NCBI GenBank assembly: GCA_934153805.1
Contig: CAKPFO010000052.1
Span: 1 to 9,835, forward strand
Source: an uncultured Clostridia bacterium
Lineage (GTDB): Bacteria; Bacillota; Clostridia; TANB77; CAG-508
DNA length: 9,835 nucleotides
Reading direction: 5' to 3'
The position numbers and the translations under genes were made by a program. Numbering within the stretch: position 1 is the stretch's first letter; each line of letters opens with the position of its first letter. This document shows positions 1-5,531 of this stretch, piece after piece. The notes below the pieces were generated by a model. That model had not been told where the DNA came from and searched no databases. It worked only from the letters and a program-made list of their open reading frames with translations.

Positions 1-6
1 AATTTT

Positions 7-26
7 GGTAGTACTTATTTACTACC
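7..26 (-). other. Hairpin in the leader of the leftward transcript
   Basis: A perfect 7-bp stem (GGTAGTA paired with TACTACC) encloses a 6-nt loop. It lies about 70 nt downstream of the leftward promoter at 104-132. On the minus strand it is followed by only a short AAAATT before the window ends, so it cannot be judged as a terminator. It may be a leader structure. Confidence 0.35.
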
Positions 27-77
27 GCTTGGTTTCTTCAAAGGTTTGTTTATTGTTTACTTTTCAATGTACTTTTT

Positions 78-97
78 CGTCACGCTTTTGTGTAACG
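78..97 (-). other. Small hairpin at the 5' end of the leftward transcript
   Basis: An imperfect inverted repeat (CGT, mismatch, ACGC, then TTTT loop and GTGT, mismatch, ACG on the + strand) lies just downstream of the expected transcription start of the promoter at 104-132. It would form a 5'-terminal stem-loop, which can stabilise an RNA. The function is inferred only from position. Confidence 0.3.
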
Positions 98-103
98 AAT
101 TGT

Positions 104-132
104 ATTTTACTACTTTTAAAACAGTTTGTCAA
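104..132 (-). promoter_or_regulatory. Sigma-A-type promoter P2, reading left
   Basis: On the minus strand a perfect -35 hexamer TTGACA (127-132) is followed by a 17-bp spacer and the -10 hexamer TAAAAT (104-109). This is close to the housekeeping consensus. Transcription would start near 97 and run out of the left edge. The promoter follows immediately after the palindromic terminator-like element at 141-166. Confidence 0.65.
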
Positions 133-140
133 TACTTTTT

Positions 141-166
141 TTAAAAAACTTTTAAAAGTTTTTTAA
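141..166. terminator. 26-bp perfect palindrome, likely terminator of the P1 transcript
   Basis: The 13-bp arm TTAAAAAACTTTT is followed directly by its exact reverse complement. As RNA it folds into an AU-rich hairpin ending in a U run, in either direction. It lies between promoter P1 (279-307) and promoter P2 (104-132), so it would end or attenuate P1 transcripts before P2. The GC content of the stem is very low, so its efficiency is uncertain. Confidence 0.45.
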
Positions 167-272
167 GTGATATTTTAGTGCAAAATAATAAACTAGTAAG
201 CTATGTTTTCGTGTAATTTTGTCTGTGTTTTTTACTAATTTATCTATAGTTTTTTATCTGTTTCCTAAGTAC
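141..272 (-). ncRNA. Candidate small RNA between promoter P1 and the palindrome
   Basis: A transcript from P1 (start near 272) to the palindrome at 141-166 would be about 130 nt. It has no ORF or ribosome binding site that I can see. Inside it, 190-199 can pair with 232-241 over 10 bp with one G-U pair, enclosing a 32-nt loop. I do not recognise a known RNA family. Promoter plus stem plus terminator-like end supports a small RNA, but an attenuated leader of the gene to the left is equally possible. Confidence 0.3.
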
Positions 273-278
273 TTATTT

Positions 279-307
279 ATAATACCATACGGAAATAATA
301 ATGTCAA
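279..307 (-). promoter_or_regulatory. Sigma-A-type promoter P1, reading left
   Basis: On the minus strand a perfect -35 TTGACA (302-307), a 17-bp spacer and a -10 TATTAT (279-284) are seen. Transcription would start near 272. With P2 it forms a tandem pair of strong promoters, an arrangement often seen before rRNA operons or other highly expressed genes. Confidence 0.65.
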
Positions 308-461
308 TAGTTTTTTTAAATATTTTGTCGATTTTTTTGTTTTGTTTTTTATTTAATTTTCATTTCTCTCAGGTACTTTTTTATCTTATCATATTTTATA
401 ACTAAATGCAAGCCTTTTTTATATTATTTTTCTATTTTTTTGCATTGATAGACATTGTTTT

Positions 462-696
462 TTATATTTCTACTAATATAATATCTTCTCCAATACACTT
501 TATGTTTTGCCATGGTATAACTATATCATTTGCATTTGAAAATATCCCTAAGATTTTATTACTTCCTGGTACTATTATAGATGTTATATTTCCATTTTCC
601 AAATCTGCGCAAACATCCTGAACATATCCGAAGTCTTTTTCCATCCTTTATATTAATTACTTCTTTATGTTTAAAATCTAATCCTTTTTGTCCCAT
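462..696 (-). CDS. ylmC: YlmC/YmxH-family protein (PRC-barrel-like), needs a +1 frameshift
   Basis: This small protein of the YlmC/YmxH family is often found beside sigE/sigG in spore formers; its biochemical role is unknown. It starts at ATG 696 with a GAGGAG ribosome binding site at 707-712. The first 22 codons encode the family's typical N-terminus, ending in NIKDGKRL. The next in-frame codon is CGG (630-628), and continuing in that frame reaches a stop after 23 codons. Skipping only C630 gives GGA and then the rest of the family profile (GYVQDV, a central SIIVPG, and DIVIPW..I..IGEDIILVEI at the end) to the stop at 462. The restored protein is 77 residues, about the normal family length. 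Conserved sequence on both sides of the shift argues against decay. The gene lies just downstream of the sigG terminator, and no clear promoter of its own is visible. Confidence 0.8.
627..630 (-). other. ylmC frameshift site (CTT CGG A, read as Leu-Gly)
   Basis: The minus strand reads AGA CTT CGG ATA, with C630 as the extra base. Skipping it gives AGA CTT GGA TAT (RLGY), the expected family sequence. The zero frame would give a 45-residue product with an unrelated tail. The form of the site is the same as in sigE. Confidence 0.75.
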
Positions 697-783
697 ATGT
701 TTTTTTCTCCTCTGTTTTATTATATTATATAAGAAGAAAAAAATTACCTGTTTTCTATTTTATAGCTATTATTTAACTTTTAT

Positions 784-867
784 AAAAAAACTATTGAGGA
801 CAGGTTGTTTTAGTTTAACTCTATCATTTTAAATTTGCTAAACAAAAAACTTTCTGTCTTCAATAGT
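784..867 (-). terminator. Long structured terminator after sigG
   Basis: Directly after the sigG stop codon, ACTATTGA-A-GACAG pairs with CTGTC-C-TCAATAGT (854-867 with 790-803) to make a 13-bp stem with one mismatch, followed on the minus strand by a run of seven T (784-790). The 50-nt loop contains further complementary segments (TTGTTTAG with CTAAAACAA, and TTTAA with TTAAA), so the whole forms an extended rod. It separates sigG from ylmC. Confidence 0.75.
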
Positions 868-1641
868 TTATTTATATATTCTTTTTATATGTTCTATTGC
901 GCTTTTTTCAAGTCTTGATACTTGTGCTTGTGATATTCCTATCTCACTCGCAACTTCTATTTGTGTCCTTCCTTCAAAAAATCGTTTATTTACTATCATT
1001 TTTTCTTTTTCATTTAGTTTTTTCATTGCTTCTAATATTGTTATATTCTCAGCCCATGTTTCATCCGTGTTTTTCGAATCACTTACTTGGTCTAATACAA
1101 ATATTTTTTCTGTTCCATCTCCATAGACAGGCTCTTGTAGTGATATCGGTTCTTGTATTGCATCTAGGCAAAATACAATTTCTTCTTTATCTACTTCTAG
1201 TTCTTTAGCGATTTCTTCTATAGTTGGCTCTTTCATATTTTCTTTTATCATTTTTTCTTTAAAGCTTAATGCTTTATACGCTAAATCTCTAACAGATCTG
1301 CTTACTCGTATCGGATTATTATCTCTTAGGTATCTTCTTATTTCTCCTATTATCATTGGCACTGCATAAGTTGAAAACTGTACGTTTTGTGACAAATCAA
1401 AATTATCCATTGCTTTTATTAATCCTATGCATCCAACCTGAAATAAATCATCTGCATTTTCTCCTCTTCCGTAGAATCTTTTTATCACACTCAATACTAA
1501 TCTTAAATTACCATTTACAAATTTATCTCTTGCCTGTTCATTTCCTTCTTTTATTTCTTTTAATAGTTCATTTTTTTCTTCCATTGATAATACTGGTAGT
1601 TTAGATGTGTCCACCCCACATATCTCTACTTTTTTTATCAA
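868..1641 (-). CDS. sigG: RNA polymerase forespore-specific sigma factor SigG
   Basis: SigG directs late gene expression in the forespore after engulfment. The 257-residue product matches the family along its whole length. It has the N-terminal VEICGVDTSKLPVL segment typical of SigG (5-18), and region 2 with NGNLRLVLSVI, the DDLFQVGCIGL core (64-74) and the FSTYAVPMIIGEIRRYLRD helix. Next come the NPIRVSRS linker, region 3, and a region 4.2 helix-turn-helix with EIGISQAQVSRLEKSAI (233-249). The start is a TTG at 1641, preceded by a strong AAAGGAGG at 1651-1658. No in-frame CGG occurs and no frameshift is needed. Upstream, between the start and the terminator at 1730-1756, I could not find a convincing sigma-F or sigma-G promoter, though one is expected from the family. 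The gene is single, and a long terminator follows it. Confidence 0.97.
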   Translation of the reverse strand: MIKKVEICGVDTSKLPVLSMEEKNELLKEIKEGNEQARDKFVNGNLRLVLSVIKRFYGRGENADDLFQVGCIGLIKAMDNFDLSQNVQFSTYAVPMIIGEIRRYLRDNNPIRVSRSVRDLAYKALSFKEKMIKENMKEPTIEEIAKELEVDKEEIVFCLDAIQEPISLQEPVYGDGTEKIFVLDQVSDSKNTDETWAENITILEAMKKLNEKEKMIVNKRFFEGRTQIEVASEIGISQAQVSRLEKSAIEHIKRIYK

Positions 1642-1681
1642 AGAAAAAACCTCCTTTGGTTCTTAATTATTTTAAGTATTT

Positions 1682-1691
1682 CCAAATTTGG
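1682..1691. repeat. 10-bp perfect palindrome upstream of sigG
   Basis: CCAAATTTGG lies about 40 bp upstream of the sigG start, in the short gap between the preceding terminator and the ribosome binding site. It could be an operator half of the sigG promoter region, but a 10-bp palindrome in AT-rich DNA may be chance. Confidence 0.25.
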
Positions 1692-1729
1692 TTTTTTTAT
1701 GCTACTTTTTTATATACAGAAAAAGTTAA

Positions 1730-1756
1730 GAGGGCTCCTTTATTAAAAGTACCCTC
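1730..1756 (-). terminator. Terminator after the unrecognised gene
   Basis: On the minus strand GAGGG pairs with CCCTC. Weaker inner pairs (C-G, three T-A and wobbles) surround a small AAT loop, and TTAACTTTTT follows. It lies just after the stop at 1765 and would separate this gene from sigG. It may act as a moderate rho-independent terminator. Confidence 0.6.
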
Positions 1757-1764
1757 CTTTATCA

Positions 1765-2373
1765 TTATATTGTTATCTTTTCTTTGTTAGCCTCTCTTTT
1801 TCTTTTTAATGCTGTAAAGTAATCTTGAGTTCTTTTTGCTTTTTCAGGTGCAGCATTTTCTACACTTCTTTTTTCCATTGCAGTTACAGTAGTATCTTCT
1901 ACTATATTGTCTTCGATTGCCCTTATTAAAACTAATTCAAAAACCTTTCTCGATATTCCATATGATGCTGCTAAATTCTCTTTCGATATGTCCGGATTAT
2001 CAGCAAAATCTGTAGCCATCTTTCTTATTTCATCGTTGGTATACGAAATAGCTATATATTCGCATCTTTGTGAGTACATTTTTGAATATTTAACTTTACT
2101 ACTACATCCTGCATTTTGATTGTGTAGTTTTTGATTTGCTACTGCTTTGTTCATAGCTTTTGAAACAACTGCGTCATTAACTAGATTAGTAACTATTGCA
2201 TATTCTATTATTTTGTAATAGCATGATATGCTTATATTATACTTTGTGGTATAATACGTCCGAGCAAACTGAGCTTCTGAGTTAGCATATTCTTCTGTCA
2301 TTTTTTTGCAAAAATTGTTAAACTCATTGTAGAGCATGCTCTTTTTTAATTGTTCAAAACTCCGCTTTCTCAT
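1765..2373 (-). CDS. Unrecognised protein with two copies of an HTH-like module, between sigE and sigG
   Basis: I do not recognise this 202-residue protein. It is soluble, with no signal peptide or membrane segment. Residues about 22-81 and 116-174 look like two copies of one module: both have a KM start, a Y-x-IS turn (45-48 and 138-141), an AI helix (59-60 and 152-153), N-x-V-x-D, and a closing AM...V-x-N. The second copy, with NLAASYGISRKVFELV, resembles a helix-turn-helix, so DNA binding is possible but unproven. The C-terminus is basic. ATG 2373 has an AAAGGAGG 7 nt upstream (2381-2388), a promoter at 2427-2455 and a terminator after it, so the gene is an independent unit inside the sporulation cluster. 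It has two in-frame CGG codons (residues 4 and 38). Residue 38 aligns with Lys131 of the second module, consistent with CGG read as Arg here. Confidence 0.7.
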   Translation of the reverse strand: MRKRSFEQLKKSMLYNEFNNFCKKMTEEYANSEAQFARTYYTTKYNISISCYYKIIEYAIVTNLVNDAVVSKAMNKAVANQKLHNQNAGCSSKVKYSKMYSQRCEYIAISYTNDEIRKMATDFADNPDISKENLAASYGISRKVFELVLIRAIEDNIVEDTTVTAMEKRSVENAAPEKAKRTQDYFTALKRKREANKEKITI

Positions 2374-2426
2374 ACAGCAACCTCCTTTTAGTTAAAATAG
2401 AGTCATCCTGCCTAATTGTTGCTTTG

Positions 2427-2455
2427 ATTATATCATTTTCCTTTATTGTTGTCCA
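2427..2455 (-). promoter_or_regulatory. Sigma-A-type promoter of the gene at 1765-2373
   Basis: On the minus strand TGGACA (2450-2455) is followed by a 17-bp spacer and a perfect TATAAT (2427-2432). Transcription would start near 2420, giving a leader of about 47 nt that carries the AAAGGAGG site. The promoter begins 15 bp after the sigE stop that is reached if both sigE frameshifts occur. If sigE did not shift the second time, its coding region would cover this promoter. Confidence 0.75.
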
Positions 2456-2469
2456 GCATTTTTGCATTA

Positions 2470-3203
2470 TTATCCGCGTTTTGCTCATTATATCTTTCTT
2501 CATTTTAGATATTATTTTTTTCTCTAATCTAGATATGTAACTTTGTGATATTCCGTAGCATATCTGCAACCTCTTTTTGTGTTTTTTCATCTCCACTATT
2601 AAATCCAAATCTTAATTCCATTATGTTCTTTTCTCGGCGGCTCAACTTTTCTATTGATGCTTTAAGTAGTTTCCTATCCACTTCGTCTTCTATTCTTCTA
2701 GAAGTTATATCCGGATCGGTTCCTAATATATCTGATAACAGTAGTTCGTTTCCATCTCCATCTTGATTTAATGGTTCATCTATTGAAATTTCTCCTTTTA
2801 TTCTATTGCTTCTTCTCAGGTACATTAATATTTCATTTTCTATACATCTAGAAGCATATGTTGCTAATTTTATTTTTTTATCTGTGTTAAATGTATTTAC
2901 TCCTTTCATTAATCCAATTGTTCCTATAGATATTAAGTCCTCTAATCCTACTCCTGTATTTTCGAATTTTTTTGCTATATATACAACTAGCCTTAGATTT
3001 CTTTCTACTAGTGTTTGTCTTGTTTCCAATTTTCCTTCTGAAAGTTCATCTAATAATTTTTGTTCTTCTTCAGATGTTAATGGCGGCGGTAAATTACTAT
3101 TTCCACCTATGTAATAAATTGGTAAGTTTTCTATTTCTTCATTGTCTAAAAATTTAGTATAAATTGTATTAATACTATTTACTAGTACTTGTAATATATT
3201 CAT
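2470..3203 (-). CDS. sigE: Mother-cell sigma factor SigE (pro-form), needs two +1 frameshifts
   Basis: SigE is the early mother-cell sigma factor, made as an inactive precursor and cut by SpoIIGA. The start is taken as the second ATG (3203), since AAAGGA lies 8 nt upstream of it, while the first ATG (3212) has no spaced site. The pro-sequence ends in the conserved YYIGG (30-34). Regions 2.1-2.4 contain ERNLRLVVYIAKKF, DLISIGTIGLMKG and ATYASRCIENEILMYLR. Region 4 reads EKTQKEVADML at 206-216, where the frame meets CGG (2555-2553) and would end nine codons later. Skipping C2555 gives GISQSYISRLEKK, the invariant region 4.2 helix. A second in-frame CGG (2476-2474) follows; skipping C2476 gives Gly and an immediate TAA (2472-2470). 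The result is 243 residues, the family's usual size. spoIIGA lies directly upstream. Confidence 0.88.
2473..2476 (-). other. sigE frameshift site 2 (ACG CGG A, read as Thr-Gly-stop)
   Basis: On the minus strand the codons are ACG CGG ATA. Skipping C2476 gives ACG GGA TAA, which ends SigE at 243 residues. Without the skip the frame continues about 40 codons to 2354, covering the promoter, leader and start of the next gene with sequence unlike any SigE tail. The sequence shows the arrangement; the frameshift itself is inferred. Confidence 0.65.
2552..2555 (-). other. sigE frameshift site 1 (CTA CGG A, read as Leu-Gly)
   Basis: The minus strand reads ATG CTA CGG AAT. The conserved motif requires ATG CTA GGA ATA (MLGI), so one extra C (position 2555) is present. 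The zero frame ends after RNITKLHI. The motif downstream is intact to the last residue, so only a single base is out of place. Confidence 0.8.
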
Positions 3204-3241
3204 CTTTCTCATCCTTTCTTAATTTTCAAATCTTGTTGTTA

Positions 3242-4165
3242 TTAAATTTTAGCAAGAGATTTTTCATTTTCCCCCTCTAATATATCTAGTCCTAGTAGAG
3301 CATTATAGTTATTCTTTTTGCTCAATTTTTTATCGTATATTCCTATTATTACATTTTCTAATTCTTCTTCATTTGAATCTAATTCTATTTTCACTTTACT
3401 TGCTTTTATTCCCAATAGTAATCCGTTTTGTTTTCCCAAAGAAGTAAAAGGAATTACTTTAAATTTTGATATATACTCTACAATTTCTTTATCATAAATT
3501 TCACTAGCTATCTCACCCCCTATTATTTTGTCTAAATTATTTAATATTTTATATGGTATGATTTCATATAAAATATCTTTTTCTACTACAATTACAGGCA
3601 TTCTACTTATTGGGTCCTTTAGCATGTTACCCGTATCTATCATCGCTTTTGCTTTTACGCTTTTTTCTTTCATATATATTGTAATCTCACAAAACATATC
3701 TTTTTTAGTCATTCTATATTTTACAACCTTGAATGCTACTACTGTTATTGCAAATCCTACTATTCCTCCTAGTAATGCTATTTTTAATGGATACGTTCCT
3801 ATGTACATTCCATTTTTCATCAATATTTCTTGCGGTTTTACAAAATATAAAAGTGCAAATGCACATCCACCAAATACAAAGGAAGTTAAATAAAATATTA
3901 CTATTTGTTTCATTAGTAATTTTATATTTTTAGCATTGTACGCTATGTATACCATTGCTATTGAAAGTATAATTTTTATAAAAAAATTTGAATATATTTC
4001 TACTATTTGCATATATGCAAGTATTGAATATACTCCTCCTAGTAATGCCGATATTATTAACCTAAAATGGTTTCTTTTAATCTTTAATATATAACTTGTA
4101 GAAAATAGAATAATATAATTCATACATAAGTTTTCTATTAATACAACATCTATATAAATTGTCAT
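3242..4165 (-). CDS. spoIIGA: Sporulation sigma-E processing aspartic protease SpoIIGA
   Basis: SpoIIGA is an integral membrane protease of the asymmetric septum that removes the pro-sequence of SigE. The 307-residue product has the family layout: five hydrophobic segments within residues 1-150 (beginning with IDVVLIENLCMNYIILF), then a cytosolic protease domain. That domain carries the catalytic aspartate in MIDTGNMLKDP (Asp177) and ends in the conserved NALLGLDILEG near the C-terminus. The start at 4165 is preceded by AAGGAG. sigE begins about 38 bp downstream in the same orientation, the classical spoIIG operon order, and the substrate's YYIGG motif is present there. No in-frame CGG occurs. 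A possible promoter with unusual spacing lies upstream at 4195-4227. Confidence 0.95.
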   Translation of the reverse strand: MTIYIDVVLIENLCMNYIILFSTSYILKIKRNHFRLIISALLGGVYSILAYMQIVEIYSNFFIKIILSIAMVYIAYNAKNIKLLMKQIVIFYLTSFVFGGCAFALLYFVKPQEILMKNGMYIGTYPLKIALLGGIVGFAITVVAFKVVKYRMTKKDMFCEITIYMKEKSVKAKAMIDTGNMLKDPISRMPVIVVEKDILYEIIPYKILNNLDKIIGGEIASEIYDKEIVEYISKFKVIPFTSLGKQNGLLLGIKASKVKIELDSNEEELENVIIGIYDKKLSKKNNYNALLGLDILEGENEKSLAKI

Positions 4166-4194
4166 AGCTAACTCCTTCTTGCGACCTTTGCTAT

Positions 4195-4227
4195 ATATTA
4201 CTACCTTTTGTTTAAAATTTCTGTCAT
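4195..4227 (-). promoter_or_regulatory. Possible spoIIG promoter with 21-bp spacing
   Basis: On the minus strand ATGACA (4222-4227) and TAATAT (4195-4200) are separated by 21 bp. The Bacillus subtilis spoIIG promoter, activated by Spo0A-phosphate, is known for a similarly over-long spacer. I do not see a good 0A box, so this remains a weak candidate based on position and spacing. Confidence 0.35.
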
Positions 4228-4239
4228 TTCTTAGGCGCG

Positions 4240-4277
4240 AAAAAAAGAAATAATCTACAAATTTAGATTATTTCTTT
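4240..4277 (-). terminator. Strong rho-independent terminator after ftsZ
   Basis: A perfect 14-bp stem (4264-4277 with 4244-4257) has a 6-nt loop and, on the minus strand, ends in a run of T (4240-4246). It lies about 50 bp after the ftsZ stop and separates the division genes from spoIIGA. The stem is nearly symmetrical, so it could also stop transcription from the other side. Confidence 0.9.
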
Positions 4278-4324
4278 TATATTTTTGTTTAATATTATTT
4301 TTTATTTTTACTAATGACAATTTA

Positions 4325-5446
4325 CTATTTTATCCCTTTGTTTTTGTTTCTTAAGAAAGAAGGAATGTCTAAGTCATTTGCTGAATTTGCATTATCAACT
4401 GGAGCTGGTATTGAATTTATTTTTTCTCCCCAAGCTCTATCAACTATGCTGTTCACATTTGCAGCTGTTACTGTTCCTGGTTCTTTTTCAAAACCTGTAG
4501 CTATAACTGTTATAACTATATCTTCATCTAGGCTTTCGTCTATTACTGCACCAAAGATAATGTTAGCTTCTGGGTCTACACTTCTTTGTACTAATTCTGC
4601 TGCAGTATTTACTTCGTGTAATCCTAAGTTTGGGCCACCAGTAATATTAATAATAACTCCTCTTGCACCTTCAATTGATGTTTCTAGTAATGGACTTTGT
4701 ACAGCTTGTTTTGCGGCATCTTCTGCTCTATTTTCACCAGAAGCTCTACCAATACCCATATGTGCCATCCCTGTGTTTAACATTATTGTTTTTACATCTG
4801 CAAAGTCTAAGTTTACTAATCCTGGAATTGCAATTAAGTCTGATATACCTTGTACACCTTGTCTTAATACATCATCTGCCATTTTAAATGCTTCTACTAT
4901 AGATGTTTTTCTGTCTATTATTTGTAATAGTTTATCGTTTGGTATAACTACTAATGTATCTACTTTACCTTTTAAGCTTTCAACACCACGGTCAGCTTGT
5001 GATAATCTCTTTTTACCTTCAAATGTAAATGGTTTTGTAACAACGCCTATTGTTAATATTCCCATTTCCTTTGCACATGCTGCTACGATTGGTGCAGCTC
5101 CAGTACCTGTTCCTCCACCCATTCCGGCTGTAACAAATACCATATCAGCTCCGCGAAGTGCTTCTTGAATTTCTGATTTGCTTTCTTCTGCTGCTTGTGC
5201 TCCAATGTCAGGATTTGCTCCTGCTCCTAATCCTCTTGTTATTTTTTCTCCTATTTGAATTTTAGTTGCTGCTTTTGATAATAATAGTGCTTGTCTATCT
5301 GTATTTACTGCTATAAAATCTACTCCTTTTATTCCAGAGTCTACCATTCTGTTTACAGCATTGTTTCCTGCTCCACCTACACCTATTACTTTTATTGTAG
5401 CAGTTCCGTCTAACATTGCGTTTTCATCTACTCCATCCATATACAT
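4325..5446 (-). CDS. ftsZ: Cell division GTPase FtsZ
   Basis: FtsZ is the tubulin-like GTPase that forms the cytokinetic ring at midcell, and at the polar septum during sporulation. The 373-residue product is complete: the N-terminal nucleotide fold begins IKVIGVGGAGNNAVNRM, the tubulin signature GGGTGTG is at 110-116, and the T7 catalytic loop NLDFADV is at 212-218. A short linker follows, then the C-terminal conserved peptide DLDIPSFLRNKNKGIK, which binds FtsA and other partners. The first ATG (5446) has AAGGAGG 8 nt upstream. The gap to ftsA is 85 bp without a convincing promoter, so co-transcription with ftsA is likely. A strong terminator follows. No in-frame CGG is used. Confidence 0.98.
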   Translation of the reverse strand: MYMDGVDENAMLDGTATIKVIGVGGAGNNAVNRMVDSGIKGVDFIAVNTDRQALLLSKAATKIQIGEKITRGLGAGANPDIGAQAAEESKSEIQEALRGADMVFVTAGMGGGTGTGAAPIVAACAKEMGILTIGVVTKPFTFEGKKRLSQADRGVESLKGKVDTLVVIPNDKLLQIIDRKTSIVEAFKMADDVLRQGVQGISDLIAIPGLVNLDFADVKTIMLNTGMAHMGIGRASGENRAEDAAKQAVQSPLLETSIEGARGVIINITGGPNLGLHEVNTAAELVQRSVDPEANIIFGAVIDESLDEDIVITVIATGFEKEPGTVTAANVNSIVDRAWGEKINSIPAPVDNANSANDLDIPSFLRNKNKGIK

Positions 5447-5531
5447 TATAATTTCCTCCTTATTTTGAACAATCCTTTTGTTCTTTACATCTTTGTTTTA
5501 TATCTTTTGATTTTAATATTGAAATCTCATT

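Larger units (their letters stand above)
1..461. other. Gene-free left flank with leftward regulatory signals
   Basis: No convincing coding region is visible here on either strand; the + strand is very T-rich. The stretch holds two sigma-A-type promoters reading leftward, a 26-bp perfect palindrome between them, and two smaller hairpins near the left edge, listed separately. It looks like the upstream region of a strongly transcribed gene or stable RNA that lies left of position 1, but nothing in the window identifies that gene. Confidence 0.6.

Noticed and set aside
383..411. A third leftward promoter (TTGCAT, 17 bp, TAAGAT)
   Set aside because: It has only three and four matches to the hexamers, in very AT-rich DNA where such matches are common.
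2400..2412. A 4-codon upstream ORF in the leader of the gene at 1765-2373
   Set aside because: ATG ACT CTA TTT TAA has only a poorly spaced AGG before it and is too short to support.
2354..2608. A separate 84-residue gene, or a natural long tail of SigE
   Set aside because: Its first part is sigE region 4.2, and its last part covers the promoter, leader and start of the next gene. The second CGGA site explains the end better.
462..3203. Random sequencing errors as the cause of the three extra C bases
   Set aside because: The sites are not homopolymers. The same local sequence (TCCG, even TCCGTAG at sigG 1467-1473) occurs many times in frame-correct genes without a break. All three are C before GGA. 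Error cannot be fully excluded without reads.
2470..3203. sigE and ylmC as decaying pseudogenes
   Set aside because: There are no other stops, deletions or damaged motifs, and spoIIGA and sigG are intact. Three identical-type insertions would be an odd form of decay.
4314..5168. Long + strand open frame of 284 codons
   Set aside because: It is the antisense shadow of ftsZ, whose conserved motifs are all on the minus strand. Other + strand frames are likewise shadows of real genes.
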